Positions 28,264-38,301 of a stretch of 64,000 nucleotides of DNA are shown one piece after another. This stretch comes from Neisseriaceae bacterium JH1-16 (GTDB taxonomy: Bacteria; Pseudomonadota; Gammaproteobacteria; Burkholderiales; Chromobacteriaceae). Each line of letters begins with the position of its first letter. Positions within the stretch are counted from its first letter, which is position 1. Location of the stretch: the NCBI GenBank assembly GCA_025989215.1, contig JAPDNP010000001.1, positions 806,001 through 870,000 of the forward strand, given 5' to 3'. The notes under the pieces are model-generated. The model saw only the letters and a program-made list of their open reading frames with translations. It did not search any database and was not told the DNA's origin. The translations under genes were made by a program, and so were the position numbers.

Positions 28264-29373
28264 ATGACAACCACCGGTTTCATCTACGACGAGCGCTTTC
28301 TCGACCACAACGCCGGTCGCCAGGTCTATCAAGGGGAACAAGCCCACGCCGACTGCGGCGAGGAGTTCGACAGCCCGCTGCGCCTGGTACACACCAAGCG
28401 CCTGCTGGATGCGCTGAATGTCACCGCACGCCTGGCGCCGCTCGACTTCGTCGCCGCGAGCGACGAGCAACTGCTGCGCGTGCATTCGGCCGACTATCTG
28501 GCAAGCCTCACCACTCGCTGTGCCGCCGCCGGCGATGACACGATCCAGCTCGGCGACGACGCCCGCGGCAACCACGCGACCGAACGCACCGCCAGGCTCG
28601 CCGCTGGCGCCGCCTGCGCGGCAGTCGATGCAGTGCTGCAGGGGCAGGTCGACAACGTCTACGCCTTGATCCGGCCGTCCGGCCATCACTCCGGCCGCGA
28701 CTTCGCGATGGGCTATTGCTACTACAACAATGCCGCAGTGGCGGCACGACATGCCCAGGCCATGCACGGTCTGGAGCGGGTCGCGATCATCGATTGGGAC
28801 GTGCACCACGGCAATGGCACCCAGTCGCTGCTCTACAGCGACCCGTCGGTGCTGTTCGTGTCGCTGCACGAAGAGGACAACTACCCGCTGGAAGGCGGCT
28901 CGGCCGACGAGGCGGGCGAGGGCGCCGGGCTCGGCTACACCCTCAACCTGCCGCTGCCGGCCGGCACCGGCAACCAGGGCTACCTCGCCGCCTTCGACGA
29001 AATCGTGTTGCCGGCGCTGCGCCAATATCGCCCGCAGTTGATCCTGATCTCGGCGGGGCAGGACGCCAACGCCTACGATCCGCTGGGGCGGATGCGGCTG
29101 ACCCGCGACGGCTACACCGCGCTGGCGGCACGACTGAAAACGTTGGCCGAACAGGTCTGCGAGGGCCGGCTGGTGGCGCTACAGGAGGGCGGCTACAGCC
29201 TGCCGTACCTGCCGATCGCCACGCTGGGTGTGATCGAAGGCTTGAGTGGTCAGGTCAGCGACTTCGTCGACCCGCACCATTTCCCGGCCCGCACCATCGC
29301 ACCGCAAGAACGCGCCGCGCTCGATGAGCTGCGCCGCAGCCACGCCCAATACTGGCCAACGTTGGCCGAATAA
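28264..29373 (+). CDS. Histone-deacetylase-family protein, probable acetylpolyamine amidohydrolase
   Basis: 369 aa arginase/deacetylase fold. Active-site histidines are in SGHHSGRDFAMGYCYYNN (141-142). Zinc ligands are D179 and H181 in IDWDVHHGNGTQ, with the third in AGQDANAYDPLGRM. Class II bacterial members remove acetyl groups from polyamines, which fits its place 10 bases after a PotF-like gene and before AguB. The last three codons plus stop are formed by a GTTGGCCGAA copy (29361-29370). Confidence 0.87.
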   Translation: MTTTGFIYDERFLDHNAGRQVYQGEQAHADCGEEFDSPLRLVHTKRLLDALNVTARLAPLDFVAASDEQLLRVHSADYLASLTTRCAAAGDDTIQLGDDARGNHATERTARLAAGAACAAVDAVLQGQVDNVYALIRPSGHHSGRDFAMGYCYYNNAAVAARHAQAMHGLERVAIIDWDVHHGNGTQSLLYSDPSVLFVSLHEEDNYPLEGGSADEAGEGAGLGYTLNLPLPAGTGNQGYLAAFDEIVLPALRQYRPQLILISAGQDANAYDPLGRMRLTRDGYTALAARLKTLAEQVCEGRLVALQEGGYSLPYLPIATLGVIEGLSGQVSDFVDPHHFPARTIAPQERAALDELRRSHAQYWPTLAE

Positions 29374-29442
29374 GGAGCGCAGCTCACAGCGACCCTGCGG
29401 CGTTGTTGTGAGCCGCCCCAAGAACCACTAGGAGACACCACC

Positions 29443-30312
<870 letters not shown>

Positions 30313-30419
30313 TCACGGCAAAAAGGCGATAACTCGCATTCGGCCGACGAGTGGTTACAATTAAGGGGTGAGCGTCATGTCATTGACGTATTCGTCCCTG
30401 AACTCACTCGAACAGAACG

Positions 30420-31457
30420 ATGCAAAAACCCGCCTTCCCGGATAACGAGGCGCTCAGGCTCGCCGAGCTGGAGAGATTGCACCTGCTCAATTCGCCGGCC
30501 GAGTCGCGCTTCGATCGCATCACCCGTATCGCGGCCCGGGCGTTTTCCACGCCGATCGCCCTGGTCAGCGTGGTTGCGGCCGACTGCCAGTGGTTCAAGT
30601 CGCGCCACGGTCTGGCCGCCGGCCAGACCCCGCGCGACGTTTCCTTTTGCGGACACGCCATCCTCAGCGACGAGGTCTTTGTCATCGAGGATGCCCTGGC
30701 TGACCCACGCTTCGCCGACAACCCGCTGGTCGTTGGCGAACCCCATGTCCGCTTCTACGCCGGCGCACCGGTACGCACGCTCTCGGGGCTACCGCTGGGC
30801 ACGCTGTGCGTGATCGACAAGGTGTCGCGCCAGTTCGACAAGGAAGACCGCGATCTGCTGCGCGACCTGGCCGACATCGTCGAAAGCGAGCTGCGCATCG
30901 ACCGGCTGACCGCAGGCCAGCACGAACTGGTCGAGATGCTCGGCGAAGCGCAGCGGCGCGCGCTGCTCGACCCCTTGACCGGCGCCTGGAACCGGGCCGG
31001 TATGGAAGCCTTGCTCGACCGGGAGACGCTGCGCGCACGGCACGACAAAAACGCGCTGGGCGTGATGATGATCGACGTCGACTTCTTCAAGCACATCAAC
31101 GACCAGTACGGCCACCTGGCCGGCGACGCGGTGTTAGCCGAAGTGGCCAACCGCTTGCGCCAGCAATTGCGCAGCGACGATATGTTGACGCGCTTCGGCG
31201 GCGACGAGTTCGTCGTGCTGGTCAACGATGCCAGTGTCAGCGGCATGAACCGCTTGGCCGAACGCATCCGAGATACGATCAACCGCCAGCCGGTCGAGGT
31301 GAAATCGGTGGGCGAAGTGGCGATTTCGACCAGCATCGGCATGGGCCTGATCGAGCCGCCTGACTTCAGTGCCCGCAAGGCGCTCGACCACGCCGACGAG
31401 TCGATGTACCGGGCCAAGCGCGCCGGACGCAACGGCTTCTGTTTACTGGACGACTAA
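30420..31457 (+). CDS. GAF-GGDEF diguanylate cyclase
   Basis: 345 aa. A GAF domain covers about residues 20-165 (PIALVSVVAADCQWFKSRHG, FYAGAPVRTLSGLPLGTLCV). A short helix joins it to a GGDEF domain with the intact motif TRFGGDEFVVLV and an RxxD inhibitory site (RSDD) five residues earlier. It should make cyclic-di-GMP in the cytoplasm in response to a small ligand. No membrane segment. The ribosome site is weak; followed by a GC-rich hairpin. Confidence 0.93.
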   Translation: MQKPAFPDNEALRLAELERLHLLNSPAESRFDRITRIAARAFSTPIALVSVVAADCQWFKSRHGLAAGQTPRDVSFCGHAILSDEVFVIEDALADPRFADNPLVVGEPHVRFYAGAPVRTLSGLPLGTLCVIDKVSRQFDKEDRDLLRDLADIVESELRIDRLTAGQHELVEMLGEAQRRALLDPLTGAWNRAGMEALLDRETLRARHDKNALGVMMIDVDFFKHINDQYGHLAGDAVLAEVANRLRQQLRSDDMLTRFGGDEFVVLVNDASVSGMNRLAERIRDTINRQPVEVKSVGEVAISTSIGMGLIEPPDFSARKALDHADESMYRAKRAGRNGFCLLDD

Positions 31458-31474
31458 ACTATCTCCCCGCGATG

Positions 31475-31501
31475 ACAACGCGCCCTCAATGGGCGCGTTG
31501 T
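31475..31501 (+). terminator. Hairpin after the GAF-GGDEF gene
   Basis: ACAACGCGCCC-TCAAT-GGGCGCGTTGT, an 11-bp perfect stem followed by GCTTTGTGG. The T-run is poor, but position 18 bases after the stop fits a terminator. Confidence 0.7.
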
Positions 31502-31564
31502 GCTTTGTGGCGGCAGAGCTAATACATTTTGTGCTTCCCTAGCGCGAAACGAATCGGTAGAATC

Positions 31565-31715
31565 CCGTCCGTCATTGGGGAGTAGCCTCCCTCCATCGCG
31601 AGAGGGATTGACGTCAACATACTTGCTTCGGCATGGCGTCAGTGATCCTGGATTTGGCAAGACCTTTGACCGCATAGCCTCTGCATGGCCGGGGATGCTG
31701 TGCGGTCATGGTTTA
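31565..31715 (+). ncRNA. yybP-ykoY (Mn2+) riboswitch
   Basis: The conserved core CATTGGGGAGTAGCCTCC (about 31573-31590) with GACGTCAACATACTTG downstream is the yybP-ykoY signature. It is followed by GACCGCATAGC...GCTGTGCGGTC (31668-31709), a hairpin that looks like the expression platform. It lies directly before a GDT1/UPF0016-family gene, the classic Mn2+-riboswitch partner, so expression should rise when cytosolic Mn2+ is high. Confidence 0.92.
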
Positions 31716-31741
31716 TGTTGCCGGCCGGAGCTTTACCACCC

Positions 31742-32326
31742 ATGCAATCCTTTCTCGTTTCCACCGGCGTTGTCGCCCTGGCCGAAATCGGCGACAAGAC
31801 GCAGCTCTTGTCGCTCATCCTCGCCGCCCGTTACCGCAAACCGATTCCGATCGCCCTGGGCATTCTGGTCGCGACCCTGGTCAATCACGCCTGTGCCGGC
31901 GGCCTCGGCACCTGGCTATCCAATGTACTCAGTCCCGCGATCCTCAACTGGACCATCGTCGCGTCCTTCGTGCTAATGGCGGGCTGGATTCTGGTACCCG
32001 ACAAGCTCGACGAAGGCGAAATCGCCATGCCCAAGCGTCCGATGGGGGTATTCGGCACCACCGTGTTCGCGTTCTTCCTGGCCGAAATGGGTGACAAGAC
32101 CCAGGTCGTCACCATCGCACTGGCCGCGCGCTTCCACGACTTCTATAGCGTGGTGGGCGGCACCACGCTGGGCATGATGCTGGCCAACGTACCGGTGATT
32201 TATCTCGGCCACCGCTTCGCCGACCGCTTGCCGACCAAGGCGGTGCATATCGTCGCCGCGGTGATCTTCGCGGTGATGGGCGCACTGGCACTGCGCAATG
32301 CGCTGACCGGCAGCCCTCTGGTATAA
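31742..32326 (+). CDS. GDT1/UPF0016-family manganese exporter
   Basis: 194 aa, six helices in two repeats, each with the E-x-G-D-K-T motif: ALAEIGDKTQLLSLILAAR and FLAEMGDKTQVVTIALAAR. These acidic motifs bind the transported cation; bacterial relatives (MneA/Mnx type) export Mn2+. The ATG at 31742 follows GGAG by about 11 bases; the earlier in-frame ATG at 31685 lies within the riboswitch and is rejected. Confidence 0.92.
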   Translation: MQSFLVSTGVVALAEIGDKTQLLSLILAARYRKPIPIALGILVATLVNHACAGGLGTWLSNVLSPAILNWTIVASFVLMAGWILVPDKLDEGEIAMPKRPMGVFGTTVFAFFLAEMGDKTQVVTIALAARFHDFYSVVGGTTLGMMLANVPVIYLGHRFADRLPTKAVHIVAAVIFAVMGALALRNALTGSPLV

Positions 32327-32340
32327 GCTTTGGACAAACA

Positions 32341-32369
32341 AAAACGCGCCCGATGGGGCGCGTTTTTTT
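32341..32369. terminator. Bidirectional terminator between the Mn exporter gene and trpE
   Basis: AAAACGCGCCC-GATG-GGGCGCGTTTT with T-runs in both directions, lying between convergent genes. Confidence 0.9.
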
Positions 32370-32389
32370 ATTGTTACCAGCAGGCGGAC

Positions 32390-33853
32390 TCAACCATCCA
32401 GACCGCGCTGCACCAGTTCGGCCGCACGCACCACCGCGCGCGCCTTGTTCTGCGTTTCCAGCCATTCCGACTCGGGCACCGAGTCGGCGACGATGCCGGC
32501 GCCCGATTGCACGTACAGCGTCTGGTTCTTGATCACCGCGGTGCGGATCGCGATCGCCAGGTCCATGTCGCCGGAGAAGCCCAGATAACCGACCGCGCCG
32601 CCGTATACGCCACGCTTGGTCGGTTCGTACTCGTCGATGATCTCCATCGCACGCACCTTCGGCGCGCCGGACAGGGTGCCGGCAGGGAAGGCCGCCTTCA
32701 GCACCTCGATGTTCGACACTTTGGGTGCCACCGTGCCCTCGACGCTGGAGACGATGTGCATCACGTGTGAGTAACGCTCGATCACCATCTGCTCGGTCAG
32801 GCGCACGCTGCCGGTCTCGGCGACGCGGCCGACGTCGTTGCGGCCCAGGTCCATCAGCATCACGTGCTCGGCGATTTCCTTCGGGTCGGCCAGCAGGTCT
32901 TCGGCCAAGGCCAGATCCTCTTCGCGGGTCTTGCCGCGCGGGCGGGTGCCGGCGATCGGGCGCACCGTCATTGTGTCGCCCTCGCGGCGCACCAGGATTT
33001 CCGGCGAGGCGCCGACCACATGAAAATCGTCGAAATGGTAGAAGAACATATACGGCGACGGGTTGAGGCAGCGCAGCGCGCGGTACAGCGCCAGCGGCGA
33101 CTCGGAGAACGGCATCGCCATGCGCTGCGCCAACACCACCTGCATGATGTCGCCTTCGGTGATGTAGCGCTTGGCATCGACCACCGCTTGCTTGAACGCC
33201 TCCTCGCCGTATTCGGACTGAGGCTGGGTCACTGCCGTCGGCAACGACAGCGGGAGCGGCGCCGGTTCACGCAGCTTGGTGCGCAGCGCGGCGAGGCGCG
33301 CCTCGGCCTTGGCCAGGGCGTTCGGCACCGCCGGATCGGCGTACACCACCAGATACAGTTTGCCCGACAGGTTGTCGACCACCGCCAGCTCTTCGGACAG
33401 CATCAACAGGATATCGGGCGTGCCGACCGGGTCCGGCTTGCGGGTCTCGGCCAAGCGCTTCTCGATGTAGCGCACCGTGTCGTAGCCGAAGTAGCCGACC
33501 AGGCCGCCGGTGAAGCGCGGCAGGCTCTCAACTGGCGGGGTGCGGAAACGTGCCTGGAACGCCTCGATGAAGGCGAGCGGGTCGCCTTCATGCTGCTCGA
33601 TCACCTTGTCGCCGTACTCGACCTGCACGCGATGCTCATTGACGCGCAGACGGGTGGTCGCAGGCAGGCCGATGAAGGAATAGCGACCGAAACGCTCGCC
33701 GCCCACCACTGATTCGAGCAGGTAGGAATAGGGCGCGTTGGCCAGTTTCAGGTAGACCGACAGCGGGGTGTCGAGGTCGGCGAACAGTTCGAGGGTGACC
33801 GGAATACGGTTGTAGCCGGCGGCGGCGAGCGTCTGGAACTCGTCGTGAGTCAT
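32390..33853 (-). CDS. trpE: Anthranilate synthase component I
   Basis: 487 aa. The N-terminal feedback motif [18 protein letters not shown] and the chorismate-binding signatures [44 protein letters not shown] and [19 protein letters not shown] identify TrpE over PabB. It converts chorismate to anthranilate with a TrpG partner encoded elsewhere. GGGAG lies six bases before the ATG. gph and a possible Trp leader peptide lie upstream on the same strand. Confidence 0.96.
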   Translation of the reverse strand: MTHDEFQTLAAAGYNRIPVTLELFADLDTPLSVYLKLANAPYSYLLESVVGGERFGRYSFIGLPATTRLRVNEHRVQVEYGDKVIEQHEGDPLAFIEAFQARFRTPPVESLPRFTGGLVGYFGYDTVRYIEKRLAETRKPDPVGTPDILLMLSEELAVVDNLSGKLYLVVYADPAVPNALAKAEARLAALRTKLREPAPLPLSLPTAVTQPQSEYGEEAFKQAVVDAKRYITEGDIMQVVLAQRMAMPFSESPLALYRALRCLNPSPYMFFYHFDDFHVVGASPEILVRREGDTMTVRPIAGTRPRGKTREEDLALAEDLLADPKEIAEHVMLMDLGRNDVGRVAETGSVRLTEQMVIERYSHVMHIVSSVEGTVAPKVSNIEVLKAAFPAGTLSGAPKVRAMEIIDEYEPTKRGVYGGAVGYLGFSGDMDLAIAIRTAVIKNQTLYVQSGAGIVADSVPESEWLETQNKARAVVRAAELVQRGLDG

Positions 33854-33904
33854 GCGTTTCTCCCAATAGGTCGTGTTTGTTTTAAGGCGTAGGGCGGCGT
33901 GCTA

Positions 33905-33949
33905 TCAGCGACGCCATCGCCAGCGGGCCAGGTTGGGCAGAAACTTCAT
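33905..33949 (-). CDS. Candidate 14-aa Trp leader peptide before trpE
   Basis: The minus-strand ATG at 33949 opens MKFLPNLARWRWRR and a stop. Two Trp codons separated by one codon, 51 bases before trpE, resemble a leader peptide that senses charged tRNA-Trp. The following bases contain GGCGT...ACGCC and can pair in alternative ways with GGGCGGCG/CGCCGCCC, but no U-run terminator is visible. The ribosome site is weak. Confidence 0.45.
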   Translation of the reverse strand: MKFLPNLARWRWRR

Positions 33950-33982
33950 GACTCGTCTTCAGAAAGAGGTGGAGCGGAAACG

Positions 33983-34651
33983 CTAGTTATTCTTCATCAA
34001 ATCGTACAGCTCGGCAAGGTTGCCGATCACCGCGTCAGCGTTGAGCTGGGCCACATCACCGTAGCCGTAGTTGACTGCGATCGCTACGCTGCCGGCGGCG
34101 CGGGCGGCCAGTACGTCGTTGGCCGAATCGCCGACCATCGCCAATTCGTTCGGCTTGATGCTGAGCACTTCGCAGGCATGCAGCAACGGCAGCGCCGACG
34201 GTTTCTTCTCCGGCAGGCTGTCGCCCCCCAGGATCAGGCTGAAACGGTCGGCCAGGCCCAGCTGCTGCAACAGCGGCACTGCGAAACGCTCGCTCTTGTT
34301 GGTGATCACCACCAGCGGCAGCTGGCGCGCGCGCAGCAGATCCAGCCCTGCCTCGACACCGAGGTAGAGGTGACTGTAGTCGCACAGGTGCTCGTAGTAG
34401 TACTTCACGAAGAAGGCGTAACCCGCCTGCCAGGTTTCGATCGGCGCCTGGCCGTCGCGCTCGTCGGTCAGCGCGCGGTGCACCAGGCTGGCGATGCCGT
34501 CGCCCACGTGCGACTGGATGCGTTCGGCCAACAGCGGCGCCAGGTCGAAATGCAGGCGCATCGCGTTGGCGGCAGCAGCCAGATCGGGAATAGTGTCGGC
34601 CAGCGTGCCATCCAGGTCGAAGGCAACGGCGCGGATATGAGAAAGCGTCAT
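33983..34651 (-). CDS. gph: Phosphoglycolate phosphatase
   Basis: 222 aa HAD phosphatase. Motif I is FDLDGTLADTIPD, motif II ITNKSE and motif III/IV KPSALPLL...AMVGDSANDV. Gph removes phosphate from 2-phosphoglycolate. The gph-trpE neighbourhood is common in Betaproteobacteria. It probably shares a transcript with trpE, with the leader region between them. Confidence 0.93.
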   Translation of the reverse strand: MTLSHIRAVAFDLDGTLADTIPDLAAAANAMRLHFDLAPLLAERIQSHVGDGIASLVHRALTDERDGQAPIETWQAGYAFFVKYYYEHLCDYSHLYLGVEAGLDLLRARQLPLVVITNKSERFAVPLLQQLGLADRFSLILGGDSLPEKKPSALPLLHACEVLSIKPNELAMVGDSANDVLAARAAGSVAIAVNYGYGDVAQLNADAVIGNLAELYDLMKNN

Positions 34652-34667
34652 GGCGATGTCAATGCAT

Positions 34668-35336
34668 TCAGCTAAGAATCAGCGAGCCAGTATACACCAC
34701 CGGTCCGGTCGGCTTGTCCTCGGGCGAACCGCCCTCGGGCTCGATCGACACCGCCAGCTGCACCGCATCGGACAGCGGCCGGGTGACCGACACCCTCGGC
34801 GCTTTGCCCTGCAGCAGGCCGAGCGAGCGCGGCGTGCCGTCGCGACGCAGCGCCCATAGCTCCAGCACCTTGCCCGCGGGCAGGTCGACCGGCTGCAGCA
34901 GCGTCACCGCCAGCGTACGTCTTGCGGCGTCGCGACTGACCACCATGCCGACGGCGCCGTTGCTGTCGTTCAGCACCGCGACCGGGGTCGGCAGTTCGGG
35001 CTGCGGCAGCAGCTGCGGAGAGAAGGTTACGATGGCGCCGCTCATCAGAAAGGCTGCGACGGTACCGCTGAGAAACCAAAAGACTGGATGCGAGCGATGC
35101 TTGGGCCGAAACCCCAGCCGTATCTCGATCCAGCGCCAATTCCGGCGGCGCGGCTTTATCGGCACGGTGGCCGCATCGAGTGGTGCGAGCAGCTCCTCGC
35201 AGACATCGATCTCGTGTTGAAGCGTCGCGTGGACGCTGGCGAGCTTCTCGAACCGGGAGCGCGCCGCACCGCGTAGCACGCCGCTGACGTATCGGGCGGC
35301 GAGGGGCTGATAGCGTTCGGGGATCAGGTAGTTCAT
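34668..35336 (-). CDS. Membrane anti-sigma factor (RskA/ChrR-like)
   Basis: 222 aa from MNYLIPERYQPLAARYVSGV. The short N-terminal domain is the sigma-binding part, one helix follows (HPVFWFLSGTVAAFLMSGA), and the periplasmic RskA-type domain contains LAVTLLQPVDLPAGKVLELWALRRDG. The ATG overlaps the sigma-factor stop (ATGA), so the pair is translationally coupled and stoichiometric. Confidence 0.88.
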   Translation of the reverse strand: MNYLIPERYQPLAARYVSGVLRGAARSRFEKLASVHATLQHEIDVCEELLAPLDAATVPIKPRRRNWRWIEIRLGFRPKHRSHPVFWFLSGTVAAFLMSGAIVTFSPQLLPQPELPTPVAVLNDSNGAVGMVVSRDAARRTLAVTLLQPVDLPAGKVLELWALRRDGTPRSLGLLQGKAPRVSVTRPLSDAVQLAVSIEPEGGSPEDKPTGPVVYTGSLILS

Positions 35337-35896
35337 ACGCCGACGCACTCCCTCAAATGGACGATGGCTCGCGTGATCCAGCTCTTCACCGAGCCCAGCG
35401 GGCTGCCCAGCACAGCGGCGATCTGATTATGCGACTGGCCATAAAAGTAGGAGAGCACGACGCTCTGGCGCTGCGCGGCGGGCAGATGGCGCAGGCAGTC
35501 GGCCAAGGTTTTGGTCTGGTCCCGACTCGCCAGCAGATTCACCGGCTCTTCGCTGGCCGCAGCGGCTTGCTCCGGCAGCTCCAGCGCATCGGACGACAGT
35601 TCAACGGGCGACTGCCGCAGCGCATCGATCGCCCGATTGCGCGCAATCCGGCCCATCCACGCCATCGGTGCCCCACGCGCCGGCAGATAGTCGGGGGCGT
35701 GGTTCCAGATTTCGATGAAGCAATCCTGTAGCAGCTCTTCGGCCAACGAACGCTGTCGCACATAGCGCAGCAGGATGCCTAACAGGCGTGGTGCTGCCAG
35801 CTTGTAAAGCTTGGCAAACGCCTTGCGCTCCCCCAGCGCGGTTCGGGCGAGCAGCTCGATCAACACTTCGTTCGGTTCTGTTTGGTGTCGGTCCAC
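35333..35896 (-). CDS. ECF RNA polymerase sigma factor (SigK-like)
   Basis: 187 aa with GTG start at 35896 (GAGG five bases upstream). Region 2 reads LAEELLQDCFIEIWNHAPDY and MAWMGRIARNRAIDALR; region 4 reads LPAAQRQSVVLSYFYGQSHNQIAAVLGSPLGSVKSWI. Paired with the anti-sigma factor downstream. The fasciclin gene just upstream on the same strand is a typical target of SigK-like sigma factors, which is inference here. Confidence 0.92.
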   Translation of the reverse strand: MDRHQTEPNEVLIELLARTALGERKAFAKLYKLAAPRLLGILLRYVRQRSLAEELLQDCFIEIWNHAPDYLPARGAPMAWMGRIARNRAIDALRQSPVELSSDALELPEQAAAASEEPVNLLASRDQTKTLADCLRHLPAAQRQSVVLSYFYGQSHNQIAAVLGSPLGSVKSWITRAIVHLRECVGV

Positions 35897-35958
35897 TTAG
35901 GCCTCAGGTCTTCATGCCTCCGGTATTTCGATTGTGGCAGTTAAAAACCAAAAAACAA

Positions 35959-35986
35959 CGAGGCGGCCGCCACCATGGCCGCCTCG
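35959..35986 (-). terminator. Terminator of the fasciclin gene
   Basis: CGAGGCGGCC-8 bases-GGCCGCCTCG; on the minus strand the stem is followed by TTGTTTTTTGGTTTTT. Confidence 0.88.
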
Positions 35987-35993
35987 CCCCGCC

Positions 35994-36545
35994 TTACATC
36001 GGCAGCAAGACCTTGTCGATCACGTCGATCACACCGTTTTTCTGATAGACGTCGTAGGTGGTGATATTGGCCACGCCGCCTTTTTCATCCTTCACCACGA
36101 TATTGTGCGGGCCGTTCTGCATGAACCACAGCTTGCCGCCGGCCACAGTCTTCAGCTCGGCGGTACCGCCGCCTTTCTTGATCGCGGCTTCCAGCGTCCG
36201 CATATCGTAGCGACCCGCCACCACGTGATAGGTGAGCACCTTGGTCAGGGTGCCCTTGTTCTCAGGCTTCAGCAGCGTATCGACCGTGCCGGCCGGCAGG
36301 GCGGCAAAGGCCGAGTTGACCGGGGCGAATACGGTGAACGGACCGGGGCCTTTCAGCGTGTCGACCAAACCGGCCGCCTTCACGGCGGCGACCAGGGTGG
36401 TGTGGTCGGCCGAATTGACGGCGTTGTCGACGATGTCCTTGGTCGGGTACATGGCCTGGCCGCCGACCATCACGGTGGATTCGGCCAACACCAGCGGCGA
36501 AGCAATGAGAGAAGCAACGATCAACAGGCGGGAAGTGGTGCGCAT
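35994..36545 (-). CDS. Exported fasciclin-domain protein
   Basis: 183 aa. A signal peptide (RLLIVASLIASPLVLAES) precedes a single FAS1 domain: DHTTLVAAVKAAGLVDTLKG, PFTVFAPVNSAFAALPAGTV, LTYHVVAGRYDMRTL and NGVIDVIDKVLLP. FAS1 proteins mediate cell-surface or matrix contacts. AAGGAG lies six bases before the ATG. Confidence 0.93.
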   Translation of the reverse strand: MRTTSRLLIVASLIASPLVLAESTVMVGGQAMYPTKDIVDNAVNSADHTTLVAAVKAAGLVDTLKGPGPFTVFAPVNSAFAALPAGTVDTLLKPENKGTLTKVLTYHVVAGRYDMRTLEAAIKKGGGTAELKTVAGGKLWFMQNGPHNIVVKDEKGGVANITTYDVYQKNGVIDVIDKVLLPM

Positions 36546-36649
36546 GACGTTTCTCCTTGGGGTGGGTGAGCTATGCAGTACCTTGTCTGCACTAGCTATT
36601 ACGTTGGCCGAAGGGAAACGGATGCAGCAGAGGGAAAATCTTTTGTGAT

Positions 36650-37546
36650 TTACAGCTGGCGCTGGCTGACGAACTGGCGCGGCTGGCCGTTCAAAGGGTC
36701 GGTAAAGGCAATTGCACGGGCCAGCAGCTTGAGTGGCTGCGTGAAATCATCGGCAGCCACATCCCGCACCTCGGGGTAGAACACGTCGCCGACGATCGGC
36801 GCGCCCAGCGCGGCCAGATGTACGCGCAACTGGTGTTTGCGGCCGGAGACCGGTTGCAGTCGGTAATGGCACAGGCCATCGCGCTGCTCGATCACGTCAA
36901 TGCCGGTTTCGCTGTTCGGCTCGCCGGGTACTTCCTGCATGCGAAAGAACGGCGTGCCTGCCACCATGCGGCTACGGTGTACGAAGGGGAAAGCACGCTC
37001 CGGCAGCGCCGGCGCGATCGCCTCGTAGGTCTTGACGATGGCACGCTGCTGGAACAGCGACTGGTAGGCGCCGCGGCTGGCGGGGTTGAGCGAAAACACC
37101 ACGAGACCTGCGGTATCGCGGTCGATGCGGTGGATCGGCACCAGTTCGCCCAGATCGAGCCGGCGCTTCAGCCGTATCAGCAGGGTTTCCTGCAGATGGC
37201 GGCCGGTCGGAATCACCGGCAGGAAATGCGGCTTGTCGGCGATCAGCAGGTGCTCGTCGCGAAACAGCACGGTCTCGGCAAACGGCACCGGCGTCTCGTA
37301 CGCCAGCTCACGGTAGTAAAACAGGCAGTCGCCGCGCGCCACCGTGCTGCCCGGCGCCAGCGCCCGGCCCGCCTGGTCGACCAGTTCGCCACGGGCAATG
37401 CGGTCGAGCCAGACCTCGGCCGAAACGTCGGGGAAACGGGCGGCGAGAAAGGGCAGCAGCGCCGGCCCTTCGCCGGGCTGCACCCAGACATGGCTCGGGT
37501 TGACGCCATCGCGCATCGGCAACGGCGGCGCGGCGACCGGTTTCAC
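36650..37546 (-). CDS. RluA-family pseudouridine synthase
   Basis: 298 aa from a GTG at 37546 that overlaps the upstream SDR stop (GTGA); an ATG at 37516 is the alternative. Catalytic motif HRIDRDTAGLVVFS holds the aspartate that attacks uridine. The N-terminal part resembles an S4-like RNA-binding region (VWLDRIARGELVDQAGRAL), and the C-terminus has GRKHQLRVHLAALGAPIVGD. It should pseudouridylate an rRNA or tRNA position, not assignable by eye. Confidence 0.88.
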   Translation of the reverse strand: MKPVAAPPLPMRDGVNPSHVWVQPGEGPALLPFLAARFPDVSAEVWLDRIARGELVDQAGRALAPGSTVARGDCLFYYRELAYETPVPFAETVLFRDEHLLIADKPHFLPVIPTGRHLQETLLIRLKRRLDLGELVPIHRIDRDTAGLVVFSLNPASRGAYQSLFQQRAIVKTYEAIAPALPERAFPFVHRSRMVAGTPFFRMQEVPGEPNSETGIDVIEQRDGLCHYRLQPVSGRKHQLRVHLAALGAPIVGDVFYPEVRDVAADDFTQPLKLLARAIAFTDPLNGQPRQFVSQRQL

Positions 37547-38301
37547 AGCTCGCGGATGTCGAGCACCGGCACGCTGCCGAATGCCGGACTGTCGAGATAG
37601 CCGAGAATGCGCGCGGCGGTGTCGGCCGGGCTGCTGAGCGCGCCGTCGGTCTTCAGCGCCTCGAAGCGTTCGCGGTTGGGGAAGGCCTCGGCGGAGCTGC
37701 CACGTATCGTCGACTGCATGCCGGTGTCGACCACGCCGGGGTAGAGCGCCACCACCCGTACGCCGTCGGCGCGCTCGGACTGCTCCAGCGCCGCATGGCG
37801 ACTGAAGTGGTCGAGCGCCGCCTTGGTCGCGCCGTACACGCCCCAGCCCGGATAGGCCTTGATCGCCGCCCCCGACGAGAGGCCGATCACGCTGCGTCGT
37901 TCGGCCAACCCTGAGGTCAGGGCAATAAAGGCATTGGTCAGCAGCAGCGGGGCAGTCACATTGATCGCCACCGCCTGCGCCACCGCCTTCGGATCTTCCC
38001 ACTGGCCCACCAGGCCGATCGGCGTCACCACCCCGGCGTTGTTGATCAGCGTCAGCGAGGCGAACGGCCCGGCGCCCAACTGCGTCAGCGCCGCCGGCAG
38101 CAGCGCCGCGGCGGCTGCCGCATCGGCCAGGTCGACCGCCTGCCAGTGAAGCTGGCCCGGGTGACGGGCTTGCAGTTCGGCCAACTCGGGGGGCAGGCTG
38201 CGCGCGGCAGCCACCACCTGCTGGCCGGCGGCGAGCAGCGCGCTGGTCAACGCCAGGCCAAGGCCGCGCGAGGCACCGGTGACGATGGTTGCGTGGTTCA
38301 T
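37543..38301 (-). CDS. Short-chain dehydrogenase (sepiapterin/benzil-reductase-like)
   Basis: 252 aa Rossmann SDR: cofactor loop TGASRGLGLAL, LINNAGV, and catalytic Ser plus YGATK (GWGVYGATKAALDHFSRH). VALYPGVVDTGMQ near the end fits the SDR subgroup that includes YueD-type carbonyl reductases. It overlaps rpe by one base (TGATG junction) and the pseudouridine synthase by four. Confidence 0.86.
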   Translation of the reverse strand: MNHATIVTGASRGLGLALTSALLAAGQQVVAAARSLPPELAELQARHPGQLHWQAVDLADAAAAAALLPAALTQLGAGPFASLTLINNAGVVTPIGLVGQWEDPKAVAQAVAINVTAPLLLTNAFIALTSGLAERRSVIGLSSGAAIKAYPGWGVYGATKAALDHFSRHAALEQSERADGVRVVALYPGVVDTGMQSTIRGSSAEAFPNRERFEALKTDGALSSPADTAARILGYLDSPAFGSVPVLDIREL

